From Lytechinus pictus (taxonomy: Eukaryota > Echinodermata > Echinoidea > Temnopleuroida > Toxopneustidae): a DNA stretch of 64,000 bases. Shown in pieces: positions 21,501-36,500 of the stretch. Location of the stretch: NCBI RefSeq assembly GCF_037042905.1, contig NC_087247.1:59729920-59793919 (forward strand). The letters run 5' to 3'. Positions within the stretch are counted from its first letter, which is position 1; every line of letters begins with the position of its first letter. The notes under the pieces were generated by a model, which was not told where the DNA came from, ran no database searches, and saw only the letters and a list, made by a program, of their open reading frames with translations. The translations under genes were made by a program, and so were the position numbers.

Positions 21501-24500
21501 GAATGACGGCCTTCCAGCCGAATTTTATAGAGTTTTTTGGAATATTTTAGAAGATATCTATATAGAGGCGGTAAGCCTAAGTTTGGATAGGGGGGAATTT
21601 ACAACGTCGCAAAAACAAGCAATTATTACATTGATTAAAAAGGAGGGAAAAGATGAACGCTATCTAGAAAACTGGAGACCGATCTCACTACTTAATGCAG
21701 ATATTAAAATTTTATCCAAAGTCTTTGCTACTAGACTATGCAAAGTTTTACCTAGATTGATACATCCATGCCAGACAGGTTTTATGAAAGATCGATACAT
21801 AGGTGAATCGATTCGAACTATCATAGATACTATTAGGAGTGGGCTATAAATGGGTGATTTTTGGTTTTACTGTGGGAACAGTTTTTTTGTGTTCCTTTTA
21901 CCTTATCTCAACATGAAATGACAATATTTTTTGTCTCGGGTCCGAGAAAAAAGTGTGCCGGGCCAAAATCCAAAATGGCCGCCAAAACCCCCCAAAATCA
22001 CAGTTTTGGCCACAACTTTTTTATTTGGTGGTCACTTTCTCTGGTTTTGGTGTCTATTCATATGTTTTAGGGGGCAGACAATTTGTTTTTCCTATAATTA
22101 GTACTTTTAAACCATTATTTGTAGAGTTAAAAGGTAATTATACCTAAATTTTCCCATTTTTGTAGCCTTTTTTCAGCCAAAAAGTGGGTTTTATCATCCT
22201 GGGGTTCTGGGATATTAGATGGTACGAGGTCAACAATAGCAAGCAGCCCAATGTAGCTATATTGCTTTTATTCCTCCACTTTGGGTTTTATGGATATTTG
22301 TGAAATATATCTTATCAAATAAAAGAAAATGTCATTTATCCATAGGGGCTATACGGTGTACAATGCACTGTACATACTACACTGCATATAGCCATGCATT
22401 GACCACCATGGCATATGACAAAGGCCTATATATAAACTATAGTGTCATAGAAATGAGCTTCAAAGGTTTAGAATTAGATTGTGAATTTGATTCCTTGTCA
22501 GCTGATGTACATGCTGAAACCAGCAAATTAAATTACACTTACATGTAAATATCACATACGGTACATGTATATATACGTACATCACATTTTTAGCCATATC
22601 TTCTTCATTTGGAGGCTTTTTTTTAAACCTGGTTCTGGTGTCTAACTGGCCTATGTTTATGGGGTCAGGTAACTACTAGTATCATGGTAATGCTGATCAA
22701 CAGCCAATCAGAATAAAGGATTGCATGCAAGTTACCATTAAGTTAAGTTAACATAATGGTAAATTTTTATGCAACGGGGCCCAGAATAGCTACAGTGTAA
22801 ATTACCTCTCTCCGCCCCCTGAATTAGCATATTTGACAAAACATGTCCTCAATTTCTGAGACAAAACACATCTTCAATTTCTGAGGCATCTAATTCTAAA
22901 CCTGAGAGCTCATTTCTATGACACTATAGTTTATACAAGCCTTGTTATCTGTCATGGTGGCCAATGCATTTATGCAGTGCAGTATGTATGTACAGTACAT
23001 TGTACATATGTATACTGTATAGCCCCAATGGATAATTGACATTTTTTTTATTTAATAAGATATATTTCACAAATATCCGTAAAACCCAAAGTGGAGGAAT
23101 AAAAGCAATATAGCTATATGAAGCTGCTTGCTATTGTTGACCTCATACCATCTAATATCCCAGAACCCCAGGATGATAAAACCCACTTTTTGGCTGAAAA
23201 AAGGCTACAAAAATGGGAAAATTTAGGTATGATTACCTTTTAACTCTACAAATAATGGTTTAAAAGTCCTTATTATAGGAAAAACAAATTGCCTGCCCCC
23301 CCAAAACATATGAATAGACACCAAAACCAGAGAAAATGACCACCAAATAAAAAAGTTGTGGCCAAAACTGTGATTTTGGGGGGTTTTGGCGGCCATTTTG
23401 GATTTTGGCCCGGCACACTTTTTTCTCGGACCCGAGACAAAAAATATTGTCATTTCATGTTGAGATACATTACAAGGAATAAAAAAAAACTGTTGTCATA
23501 TTGAAATTACAAAAAAAGTATTTTTGACCCATGTATAGCCCACTCCTAATACTATGTTCTACACAAAAGAAAATGATATCCCAGGTTTGCTTTTATTTTT
23601 AGATTATCAAAAAGCCTTTGACTCTTTAGAATGGAATTTTATTTTCTCTACCCTTGGCAAATTTGGATTTAGTCAGAAATTTATAAAGTACATTCAGTCC
23701 TTTTATACAAATATCAGTAGCTGCATATGTAGTAATGGACATTCATCAGGATATTTTGATTTAAATAGAGGGGTTAGACAGGGAGACCCCTTGTCCCCGT
23801 ATTTGTTCATACTTTGTATTGAATCTTTCGCATGTGAAATAAGGCAAAGGGATGATATTAAAGGTATTCTTATAAATGAAAATATGATTAAACTTGCCCA
23901 ATATGCCGATGACACGACATTGATTTTAGCGGACAAAAAGTCTGCAGAGAAAGCTTTTTCAGTTATAGATAAATTTTCCTCTTTTTCTGGTTTGAAAACA
24001 AACAGAGATAAGTGTAAAGCCATGTGGTTGGGCTCGTTTAGAGAATCTCAAGATAAATATTTTGATATTGAGTGGCCAGAAAACCCAATTAAGGGTCTTG
24101 GAATATTTTTTTCTTATGATACTGATTTAGCTTTAAAGCTTAATTTTGATAGATGTATCAAGGATGTAAAGGTATTGCTAAATATTTGGCGAAAACGTAA
24201 TCTTACTCTGATAGGAAAGATACAAATCTTAAAAACTTTTGCATTGTCAAAGTTCATATTTTGTGCCTCAGTTTTGTCTGTCCCTGAACATGTGGTGGAA
24301 GAACTTGAGAAAATTATACATGCCTTTTTATGGAATGGAAAAAAGAACTATATAAAAAAGTCAACACTGATTGCCCCTTATTCTAAAGGGGGACTGAATA
24401 TGATCGATATTCGTTCAATGTTTAAGGCACTCAAAATAAAATGGATAGTAAGATTTTTTGATGAAGGACTTTCTTCATGGAAGATATATTTTAATCATTT

Positions 24501-27500
24501 TATAAGAAAATATGGTGGTCACTTTTTACTCTATTGTAATTTTGATAAAAAAGATTGTTTAAAACTAAGATTTGTACCCTCTTTTTATAAAGAGGTCTTA
24601 TATGCCTAATTTGAGTTAAGAGATCTGAGTAACCATGATGCATTTTCTCATGAAAGTATTATTTGGAATAATAGACAAATAAAAATAGCAGGTGTCAGTT
24701 GTTTTGTGAAGAAATTGTTCAATATTGGTGTTTGGTTTATACAAGATTTATTTGATGAAAATGGTCAATTAATCCCTTTTATAAAGTGGCAACAAATTGG
24801 CTTTAAAAACTATCTTCTTTGGCGTTCAATTGTCTCTGCTATTCCACAGACAGTTAAAGCTCGTTGTTTCGAGAGGCGACATCTGTTAAAAAAGTTAGAT
24901 ATTTGTATAGTTTTTGGTAATAAAAAAATATTTATATCAAAATTGTCAACCAAGATCATAAATATGATATTAAAAGAAGATAAATACCAAACCCCTACTT
25001 CTGAAATATATTGGAGATCAAGGTATGATATAAGTGAAGATGATTTTAGTTTTATTTACGAGTTGCCTTTTAAAGTTATTCCAGATACAAGAACAAGAAT
25101 ATTTCAATATAAAATAAATACAAGATGCTTACTAGTAAATGCAAAGTTAAAGAAAATGAAAGTTGTAGATAAAGAGATGTGTTCTTTTTGTAAACAAGAA
25201 CAGGAAACAATTGAACACCTGTTGGTAGAATGTTCGCATACTCGAGATTTTTGGAATGAATTTCTAAGATGGTGGCATACTAAATTTAAAAAAGAAATTA
25301 TCCAAGTAAAGGATGAAGAGATTTTATTCGGAATTAAAAACAAGCAAGATGTGTTATTGAATCATTGCCTTATTGTAGCAAAGAAAACTTTATATCTGTG
25401 TAGATATATTAATATCCTTCCTTGTTTTGACTTGTTTACCAGTAAATTAAAACAAGTGTACCAAACAGAAAAGTGTATTGCTTATAGGGACTCTACTATG
25501 TATAGATTTTTAAAAAAATGGAGTCTATTAGATTTTGGGTAATGTAGACGAACAGACCTGTATTGCTTCTCTATGTTTCTTTTCTTTTCCCTTTGTTGTT
25601 TTTGTTTTTTATGTATTTTTTTAAATCAAAATGTAACCTATCCATACTGTACATTGTTATTTTATATGGTTATTAAACTCGTTTTGTAATATGTGTATGA
25701 GATGGTTATACTAAATAAAAACGTTTCAACAAAAAAAAAAAAAATGTTTTGTTTGTCTAGCGCTTGTGCCTTGTCTTTTGACATATACTTAAGTTTAGCG
25801 GATTACTTTATTACTTACAAGTTACATGACTTATTCATCACGAAGCCTTGAAACCCTTGCCATAGGCTAGCCTAGGCATATAAGCGAGACTTGTCAACAA
25901 AGATGAATTTCCCCACTCATTCAATGAACAAGGTTATGATATAATATTTTAATAACCTTATTTCTCAGTTACGTACAAAAGTTACATCTCCAATCCATGT
26001 GTGGCAAAATAAGGGTGGCAATTTTGGCTTATTTTCTATTTTTCTATGCGACAAATGCTTGATTTTCTTACACTGTCAGTTTCCAATACAGCTATTCATC
26101 ATATAACTTGGCTCTTATGTAATTGTAAATCTGATTCTTTAAATTATTTTTTCTTAATTAAAAATAAGCCTGAGTCGAATCGATTTTAAAATCGGTGTTC
26201 GATCGATGTCATCGAACGCCGGTGCAGATATTGCAAAATCGGTGCATCAAAAAAAAATAAAATACGTCGGATGGCCGATTCGTTTGGTTCACACAATCAT
26301 CAAAATAAACAGTAATGTCAAACTTGACTACTACTTTCTTGATTTATATTGCCCCCGATTGTGTAATTATGATGCCTATAATCTAGTTTATTTTGATCAT
26401 AGTTCGAGTCTTACTTGTCTGCTCGTGCCGAGATAATTTATGCATGATGAATTCATGAATGGAAGTCGCCATCGATCGTGCATGCGCAGTACTGTGCTTT
26501 AATTAAACCAGAAATGGCCGGAAAATTTACGCGATCAACGTAAAATAAATCTTGCTTTTCATGAACAATATTAATATCATGACCATAGGACATGATTTAA
26601 TCGTAATATTTAACAATAATTTGCATATGATAATCATTAATATGAATTTAGAGCTTGATGTGAATCGTTTGTATTTCGTTTCAATTTTCAATGACAGACA
26701 TCACATGACGATCGACTTGAGTCTGTGAGTGCACTTGTCTAAAAAAATAATTATCACGTCAGGATTGATTCTCGAACATTGTCAACATGCAGAAACTCTT
26801 TTCAAGATGGTAATATCACCATATAAATATATAATAACATTTTACATGACAAAACAGAGAAAATTCCGTTTGATATTTTTTCCCATAAATTTGAAGCTAG
26901 TTTGTGCCCAACTTTGGGCTCTGATTTCATGAATGGAAAATATGTCATACGTCATCAAACGCGTATGCGCATTGTGCTTCTTTTCTCGGAGCTTGGAGAT
27001 GTCCAGAGATGGAATAAAAATAAAAATAATGCAAGTATAATACTATTAATTAATTAATTAAAAATAGAGATTGAAAAATGTAAATTTTCTTGCCATATTA
27101 CTTTCCACCAATAGAGGGCGTACACAAAAGTATGCCCAAAATTCATGTTTTTGAGTGCTCTGGTGAATACAAAAATTATTCCCAAGTTACTAATGAAAAA
27201 TAAATTGCAACGTCTGTATGGAAATTAGTAATTTTGGTCACCAAAGTGATATTTTAATGATTTTTTAAATTGTGTGCTATGACAGCATTGGCATACCATA
27301 GTCCTCCCTGTAGATTCCCCACAGGCAGGATTGTAGCAGTGAACAAGTGTATACACCTTCACACACCTAATGCGTATGAAGGTGCATTATAAATGTTAAA
27401 AATTAGAGGTTTCTTACCAGACCAATCTCATGTAGAAATCTGAATGTAAACACAGCACATACAATAGGCTTGACCCTTGAGCCGCTAGCCGCACTACTTG

Positions 27501-30500
27501 TAAAGCATTCAAAGCTGTCAGATCATATCACTCCAGTTCTCAAAAAATTACACTGGCTGCCTGTTAGTGTAAGGCAAAGACTTACATACAAAGTTCTTTC
27601 CTTGGTCTTTAAACTTAGAATCAACCAGACACCAGTGTACACATGTACCTACCAGATCTTCTGGAGGTGAAGAGTTCATGTAGACCCTGTCTTCGTTCAG
27701 GGAATGTTCACCAGTTCCAACAAGTGAGAGTGAAGAGGTCCTGGGGTGACAGATCTTTTTCTGCTGCTGGTCCCTGTTTGTAGAATTCACTCCCATTGGA
27801 CATTAAGTCTTGCCAGTCGAGAGAGCTATTCCACAGAAAATTGAAAACTTACCTAATGAAGGAAGCATTTCCTTAATTGTGGGATCTGGCCTACCTGTTA
27901 TTTTGACGACCAACTTTTATCTGATTGTGTTTTTTTTTTCTTGTCAATTTGTTCAATTGCTGTGTATTTATTAATTTTATTTTCTATATTGTGTAAGTAG
28001 TTGATTGTGCGCCTTGAGTGTCATCGACAGATATGTGCGCTATACAAATCTTAAATTATTATTATTATTATTATGACGTAGCTAAGACCGAGAAAAAAAG
28101 GAAGAAATAAAAAGAAACTCAATTATGCTAGGAAAAAAAAAAGAAAGAGAAAGGGTAAGGGAAGAAGAAAGCAGACAGATGATGCTCTGGATATATACTC
28201 ATACTAGAAATATTATAGATAAGCAAAAAAAATAGCCATTTGGACTTTTTTTATTCTTTAAACACGTTTATCTAGATGAAACAATATTGCCAATCTGTCT
28301 GGGCTATCGAGACATGTTTACCAGAATGCATTACGAGTAGTGTTTCGTTCATCTTGGTGGATGAACCTCTATGGCTTCGTGATATTTTAAATTTTTTGTC
28401 AAATTTCGGGGGCTCCATTTTTACCTTTTGGGGGCTACTTTTTGCATTTCGGGGGCTCTTTTTGAATGCTACTTTTTTGTATTTTGAGGAATACCTGTTC
28501 CCTTATTAATGAATTATTACTTTATGTTTAATATTGTATGATTTTTTAAGTTATTTTTTTCATGCTTAGAATCTTGGGTGTGTGTGTGTGTGACTGTGAG
28601 TTGAACTTAGATATAAATGAATTCAATATCTAATTTCTACTCCGTCTATTCCAGTACAATACCCTGCACTCGGCCATGTACTGTACATGTAATAAAAGCC
28701 CACATACCCTAACTTTTCGTGAAGTTCTTTGAAAACGCAGATCTCCATGAAAATTGCATTTCTCTATGGGGGAGTCTAAATTTGGTGAGAATGTATTCAT
28801 TAAGAACTTAAATATACATGACAATGAAGAAATCATCAAACTTTATTGGCAGTTTTGAATAATATACCTGAAATGTAAACTCTGTCTGAAACAGAAAATC
28901 ACCATCATTGAGGCCTTTACTGAGCGAAATGTCCCCCATGTCGCCCCCGAAAGCATGATTTTGGGTGATTTCGAGGGCGACTTTAGGCATTTTCGGGGCG
29001 AATTCGCCCGCCGCCCCCGTGTATTTTTTTCACTGTGTGTATCCATTCGTAAACACTGCAAATACAATAGGCTTGACCCTTGAACTGCTTCGATATGACG
29101 TAACTTCGATGAGCTATGTTACGAAGTGCCGTTTTGACGAACAGTTCAAAAATTGAAATTATTATTTATTAAATAATATAATTAAAATATTGATTTTAAA
29201 TAATTATTGATTTTAAATAATTATTATAATAATTATTTAAAATCAATATTTTAATTGTATCAAAATTCAATTTCTATTAAAATTAAGTTGTCCTCTCTTG
29301 AAGACGACAAGAACACACTTGTTGAAACGTCCAATTTGGGTGGTCCTTTTCCGGACCAACAATTTCCCAAGAAAGATACATGGTGTACCATGAAACCTAC
29401 TACACTATTCTTCTTCACCATGGAAACCTTCGGAAGTTACATTATTTCATTATCATTTTAAATCTTAGAATGTGTGTATCAAGCTCGATAAAAACTAAAA
29501 ATTTATTTTTGGTAAATTCTTGATTTTTAGGGTGGCGGGTAACATATCATAAAGTGAAAGAAGAAGAAATTAATCATTTCATTTTTAAAAAGTAATTTAT
29601 GACATTGTTCTGTTCATAATTTATTCTCTTCATGTCTAGATTCTGGATACAAGTAGCAACTTATGTATATCAGAGGTCAGTGATGATGCAACAGGAGAAA
29701 AACTGACATTTGAAGTGAAGGAACCTTTGGGAGCTCTTGGGTCTCCCTTGAACATCAGACTACCATCTTCTGCTCAGTCAAAGTAAATTGTGTTTTTTCC
29801 TTTCATAGATCTGCTGATATTTTGTTCATATTGATGCCTAAACAATAAAAGATTAATCTTTTTATGAAAGGTCCACATTTAATTAAATGTTAATAATAGC
29901 CTACAATGGATCTAAAGTAGGCATTGGCTGGTTTAGTAGGAGGTTGAATCTATAGCCTACCACTCTGCCTATAATAGGGGTCTTCGAATGTAAGGAAAGC
30001 AACAGGTGTTTTTTAGCAGTGCTTTTAATGTTTCCTTTGATATCCCATTTTATGTATGTATTAATTCTCTTATGAAAATTGTAAGTTATTTCTTTTTCTA
30101 AATGTAAAAAAAAATCCTTGTGTTGATATTTGTGTTGGTATTTCTGCCATATATTTGTGTTTTGTAGGGGCTCAAAGTTATGCATCAAGATAAGCTACAA
30201 GACATCCTCATCAGCCTCTGCCATTGGTTGGCTAGAACCGTCACAGACAGCTGGCAAGCAATTCCCATATCTTTACAGCCAGTGCCAAGTAAGATCACAT
30301 ACACTGTACTGAGAGAATTAATTTAATAATTGTTGATCTCTGAATGTTGCAGTGACTTTTGCAACTGATTACATGCTTGCAGCACTTATAGTAAACGTTA
30401 AGAACAAGAGAGAACTTAAGGTCTTACCAAGATGAAGCTGTGGAGAGTCTACTAAAAGCAATAAATGTAACATTACAGTAGGTATTTTGATGATGGAAGC

Positions 30501-33500
30501 CTGCACATTATGTGTTATGACATGTTCTCTAAAGTAAAGGTCAAGCAACATGATATTTTTTGGAGGCATTGCCATAACACCACTATGACATTTTGCTAGT
30601 CTTCTCGTTCTATGATATCCTTCTGGGACACGAGGGGTTCCTCCCAATGAGAGACATATTAGTCTTCATGACATTAGAATGGATGAAGAAGTTGTGCACC
30701 AAGACCTGTAGGAGAATAGCTTTAGGTTAACAAAAAATGAGAAAAAATTTGCCCTGTCCAAATTTTGTTTACTTGTTCTATGTCACTGAACTTATTGTAT
30801 TCATATCCCCCAACTTTGTATACAGTACTTAGAGAAATATTACAGGGAAGAAGGGGAAACTGAGTATGTATTATCACATGGAAATGCAGGTATATTTTGT
30901 GGCAAACTCATCAACTGGACTGAATGACAATCCGATGGATGAAGAACGTTTTTTTTTTTTATCAAGGCTGACCTGACTAGTCTCCAGGGGCCCGTTGCAG
31001 AAAGAGTTGCGTTTAAACGCAAGTCAAAAAATCAATCGCAAGTCCCAAATGCGCGCTGTTGATTGGTTGAAAATCAAGTTGCGCATGATTTTTAGAGTTG
31101 CGATTGATTGCAACTCTTTCTGCAACGGCCCCTGGAGACTTAAGTCATTACTAGGTTCGCAGCTTTATGTAGTCTTCAGGTCACTGAGATGATAAACCTT
31201 TATAGAAATAAAGTTTCGTACCACATTTTTGTAACTGGTCCCTTTACTTTTACTGTTTTTACGATGTAATTTTAATATGCATTTATATTTTGTTGTAATA
31301 TGAATGATGTAGATTACGGAGTATGATGTCTCCTTTCAATTCAGGCCATCCATGCTCGTAGTATCCTTCCTTGTCAGGACAGCCCTTCAGTCAAAGCAAC
31401 TTATGATGCCAAGGTATTTCATCCCTTTGTATCAATACACATGATAAAACATGAAAGTTAATTTTTTTTCAATTTGCCTTTGCTGCAAGATATTAATTCA
31501 TGCTCACCAGATATGGAACTATTCGGTAGATGTGAATGACAGTCACAAGAAGTGAACATTTCATTAAACTGAATGTACCGAATGATATAACTAGATACAG
31601 AAAAGATGGATTTGTACTTAAAAAACAACAAGACTTTGAAAAGGTGGGTTTTGTACCCTTCACCTTCTAAGGAACCTAGCTACCTCTATGATCTATGACA
31701 ATGGTGATGCAAGCACTTATCAATGTGTTAAATTAAAGCTTATGAGTTACTTTGTTGTAGTATAGAAATCAAAAGAATAAACCATGTATTCTTGATATAG
31801 CTGACCTTTTAACTTTGGTTCCCCTTTTTCGGAAACATCCTGTGTATCAAGACCATGTTTAACGCATGTAAGGAATATGAAAATGGGATTTGGTGAATGG
31901 AGTCAATTGAGTTAAATCCATACCTTTGATTTTTGTAGGTGACTGTTCCATGCGATCTTGTTTGTTTGATGAGTGCGGTGAGGACAGGTGAAGAGCCATG
32001 TGCAATAGATAATTCTCTTAAGACTTATACCTTCAGACAGACTGTCCCAATGCCAAGCTATCTGATAGCAATTGTTGTTGGTGCATTAGAAAGCAGGTAA
32101 ACTCTTTGAAATATTGATATATTGTTTTAAAATATAATTTTCATTTGTAAAAATATATTTTGGGGGTTTGTACAAGAGGAATGGCTGTATTGTAAAAACA
32201 TTCACAAGCAAAAGAGAAAATGTTTGATATTCACCAATAAAGGAACTGATGGATTGTTGTTTTTATATTTTAAACTAATGAATAATTTTGCTATCATTTA
32301 TCAGTTCCACAAATATTTATCGAGATTCCATATTTGACAATGTACATGTATGTTTTCTTTTTATTTATGCATTATAGACAAATAGGGCCAAGGTCTAGAG
32401 TTTGGTCAGAGAAAGAATTTGTCGATAGAGCAGCATTTGAATTTAGTGAGGTATGATTCACTGCATATAGGTAGATGAATGTTTCTGTAAAATTTACTTG
32501 AATTTACATGGTTTTTGTTTGTGATGCAGTAGCTCCAACTCTACACTTTTCTATTAAGTACTTAATAATAATGATAATAACAATGCACACACATTTGTCT
32601 AGCACAGCTTTTATATGAATATAGTCAGCTACACTGGCTGCGAGCCCTTTTTTCTTGATTCTCAAAAAAAAATCTTAACTTATGAGATATAGTACTTGAA
32701 TTTAGATTTGGAGATAGTTAGTGATGCAGAGCTTCTTATATTAATAAGCAAGCTACTCTAGAGTTTGAGGTCAGCAAGCGCAAATGTGCAATTGCCAAGT
32801 GTGACTTATTTTGCGAAGGGCGATCTGAAACAATAATTAATCTCTGAAAGTGCGCTTGCTTTGACTGTTATGTAATGAGGAGTTCCACTGATTATGCAAT
32901 TACAGAATTTTGAGTGAAATCCCTTTACCTCTTGGTGGAGCTCTCTCAGAATAGGTGTTGCGGAATCAAACTTTGGCAAGTAATAGCTGAGTCTTGCACT
33001 TGCATTTTGGACTCTTTGTAAAATAGACATCAGATTATCAGGAATCCCAAACAAATTACAGTAATCATGCTTGCCATCAGTGCATGTACATCAATTTGAT
33101 ACTTTCTTGATCAAAGTATTTGCAAATGTGTCTATGGTTGTAAACAATAAGATTGATTTTCGTATATTAGTGACTTGTGTTTCCAGGTTCAGGTTTAAAT
33201 TCAATATTGAATAAAAATGAATTATACATACTTATTAATAAAAATTCAATAGTTGTATATGAATATTACATAAAACTGGAGATTAACAATGATTTTACTT
33301 CATTTATTTTTATGATATCAGACTGAACACATGCTAGCTACAGCTGAATCGTTGCTTGGTCCTTATGTGTGGGGTCAGTATGATCTTCTTATCTTACCCC
33401 CATCCTTTCCATATGGAGGTATGGAGAACCCTTGTCTCACTTTTGTCACACCTACCCTGCTGGTAAGCACTAATTATGGTATCACTGTGTGTATCATCTT

Positions 33501-36500
33501 TATTCTCATGATAACTACAGTGCTATTATGGATCAACTTTAAATTGGTTCATGTAAAGATGTGAAGGTAATCTGAGTAGATTGGGGGGACACATTGTAAA
33601 AGGTCGAGGTCAAAGAGGACAGCAATTTTGTATTCAGAAAAGCATATTTATTTGCAGTCCTTAAAAAATCCATTTGAGAGATCAACTTCAACATTCCCCA
33701 TATATGATAAAAAATCATCTATTTTTTGTTAGAAGGTTAAAGTTCACAGGGGTTCTTGTGATAAATGGAAAACCTTTTGAAGGATCATCTTTCAAGTTCA
33801 TGTTTGCATATGTGAGTGACTATGATATGCTTTGATTAGTATCGCAAGGTCAAAGGCCCAGACGTCATGACTCGTCTTCACAATAATTAGGTGATCTGTC
33901 AATCGACAGATCAACTATTAATTTTGTACGAATTTTCTTTTTCTTTATTATTTATTTATTTTTATTTTTCCACCCTTTTCTTGTTCCACTAAAATCTACA
34001 TCTTCAATTTTCATCAAAATATTATCAGTTATGGGGACATATCATGTCACCTGTATGAAACAAGTTCAAGGTCAAAAGGTCATCATGACGTCATCTAGAC
34101 GCCATTTTGTAAATTGACATTATCAGTCATATCTTCATTATCAATTATAAAAAATCATCAATATTTACATCACATTAACTTCAGGTCACTCAAGGGTCAA
34201 CTGTCCATGTCATCAAAGGTCATGTAGAGGTCACGACCCGCGCACATGTGCGCGTCAAAATTTTAAAATGCTCAAAATCACTTTTTGACAAAAGTAGAGT
34301 ACATTTAAGCATTTCAAAAATTTGCGTGCGCGCACAGTTACGCGCGCGTTCTCGCGCGTAATGGCACTATACAACATAGGATCGCCATTTTTATTATACC
34401 AATTATGCATCGATAATATAATTCTGAGTAATTTGATACCTTGATCAACCTTCTACGACACGTAATAACGGAATTAGCCTCCATCAAAGTTTACAGCATG
34501 CGCGCGCTTGCACTAACCATAGACAATATATTTGCAAAAACATGCCTATACAAAATTCATTATAGCTCTTCAGGAAATCTGTTGACCCCCAATTCTTTTT
34601 TCATATTTGAATAGAGTATGGATGGGAGATTTGATTTCATGCCATATTTGACCCTTAATTTCATCATGACGTCATCAAAATGGCGTCGGAACTCAAAATT
34701 TCCACTTTGCTACTTATGATGTCATCATAGTTATGCAAATTTGACTCTAACTCCGTAAATGTTGGCCAATTTTCGCTCAGTTTTCAATATGTTGTAGCTG
34801 AGGACATACTCTTTCTAATTTGCTGGCTATAGTTACATTTAAAGGAACGAATCATCCTGAAAAATGGCAAGTTATAGAGGCATGTCATTTTCGCTCATTT
34901 TGTGTACAATTTCTATGGGAAATGACTTTTTCTCAAAACTGGAGTTTACATTCCTCTATTTCGCGAGCCATATCTCCATTTCTTTTTGTTGGTTTTCTCT
35001 GAGCTCGGAGTATGTTGTAGCTGAGATTCTAAGCTATCGCCAGTGTGGTCTCCATTTCCGATCAGATGCCGGGATCATGCCCGTATTTCTCTTGCAAAAT
35101 TGGATTTGAGATCCTCTTAATTTGCTTTGTGTAAAGTCTATGGGAAATAGTGCTTATGTGTAAAGTCTATGGGAAATAGTGTAGCTCAGTTGATAAGGCA
35201 TCAGACTTGCGTCCTTAGGGTCCAGGGTTCAGGCCCAGGGGTGAACATGATAAATTTTTTTTCTTTTTTTTTTCTTTTCAACATTTCACAAATGGTCCTT
35301 TATGACCATTACAAGGTATATAAGTTAAAATATTGCACTATAAAATAGTTTAAAACCCTTTTAATATAACATGTACATGTACCATGTGTATCACCTACAC
35401 CTATTTCACAAAACTTCTCATTTCCCTCTTTTCAAGAGTATTCAACATGTTTTTTTTCGTAATAAAAGTTCAGTTTTCAATATGATCATCGTATTGATCT
35501 CAATAAACATGGTGATTGTATTCGTGATCATGAAAATCAGAGACAGATCACCTAATTCGTCCTCATGACGAATTAAAGTTCTAGTTTTTTTCTTCTTTTT
35601 TTTTCTTTTCAACATTCCACAAATGGTCATTTATGACCATTACAATGTGTATAAAATAAAACATTGGACAATAAAAGAGATTAAAATCCCTTTTAATGTA
35701 CAATATGTACATGTACATGTACAATATGTGTATGACCTACACTTTTTCACACAACTTTCTCATTTCCCTCTTTTTCAAGAGTATTCAACACATTCTTTTC
35801 GTAAGAGAAGTTCAGTTTTCATCATGATGATCATATTGATCTCAATAAACATGCTGATTGTCTTCGTGATCATGAAATCAGAGACAGATCACCTAATTCG
35901 TCCTTATGACGAATTAAAATTCTAGTTTGATAATTCTTATGGATAAATTCAAATTAAACTTGGTTCATGAGTGAATGTGGGAGTGACGATCTGACTTGAT
36001 AATGAATGTTTTGAAAGAAAAATATAAGTTTTAAAGTGAAATATCAGATCTGGCAATTTTAGAGGTAATAAAATGTCAACTGCACACTGTTTAGAATCGC
36101 ACTTGTTCAAGCTTGTGAAATAAAATGAGAAAATATCTTTGCAACAAACTAGCAAAGATTTGAATAAAAAAAGCTTAAGAAGATATCTGTGATCGATATA
36201 AAAAGAATATAAATGTTATAGAAATAACTCTCATGAATACTAGTGGGCCAATGAAAGGCTTATATTATGATTACTATATGAATACATGTGACATATTATT
36301 AGAGTACATAGAAGTTTAAAATTTCCCCGTGAAAATGCTATGCATGTGTAAATGTGTATTATCATAATTGTTGCTATTTTATGATTATTATTGTTAGTGT
36401 TATTAAAGACACTACAAGGGGAAGACTGGACAGTCAATAGTGCGCGTTTAATGCTTGGGGAGAGCGCCCTACAGTGTTGGGTAAGTATACATTCGCGTAT

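Larger units (their letters stand above)
18795..25743 (+). mobile_element. Near full-length Tx1/L1-type LINE in LTA4H intron 1
   Basis: A non-LTR retrotransposon in the same orientation as the host gene. It is flanked by a perfect 15 bp target duplication ATGTTTTGTTTGTCT (18780-18794 and 25744-25758) and ends in poly(A). It has a 5' leader, ORF1 (18998-19825) and ORF2 (20044-25542). ORF2 is interrupted by a foldback insertion at 21834-23548 and by one in-frame TAA at 24607-24609; otherwise the frame is open. Without the insertion and its duplicated 7 bp the element would be ~5.2 kb. Endonuclease, RT and CCHC motifs fit the L1/Tx1 group. The exact clade is inferred from sequence style. Confidence 0.9.
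33889..35925 (+). mobile_element. Helitron/Helentron-like element with duplicated 3' end
   Basis: Starts AGGTGATCTGTC followed by AATCGACAGATC, forming a terminal hairpin. Near the right end the complementary subterminal repeat GACAGATCACCT is followed by the hairpin AATTCGTC-CTCAT-GACGAATT and CTAG (35581-35584). This end is repeated with its upstream ~340 bp at 35922-35925. Subterminal inverted repeats, a 3' hairpin and CTAG before T recall Helitron-type ends. The interior has TGACGTCA motifs and no ORF of note. Family assignment is tentative. Confidence 0.45.

Noticed and set aside
21861..23453. Mirror ORFs (21861-22070 and 23223-23453) as proteins
   Set aside because: They are the same non-coding arm of the palindromic element read on opposite strands.
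18795..25743. LINE ORF1/ORF2 as exons of LTA4H
   Set aside because: They have their own start, stop and TSD and lie within the GT-AG intron between exons 1 and 2, which join in frame without them.
27470..27670. Short ORF as an independent gene
   Set aside because: It is the C-terminal segment of an L2-type reverse transcriptase protein and is followed by the L2-like 3' tail.
33889..35925. Cyclic-AMP response elements (TGACGTCA) as regulatory sites of LTA4H
   Set aside because: They occur inside a repeated element and similar motifs recur in other repeats; nothing ties them to the gene.
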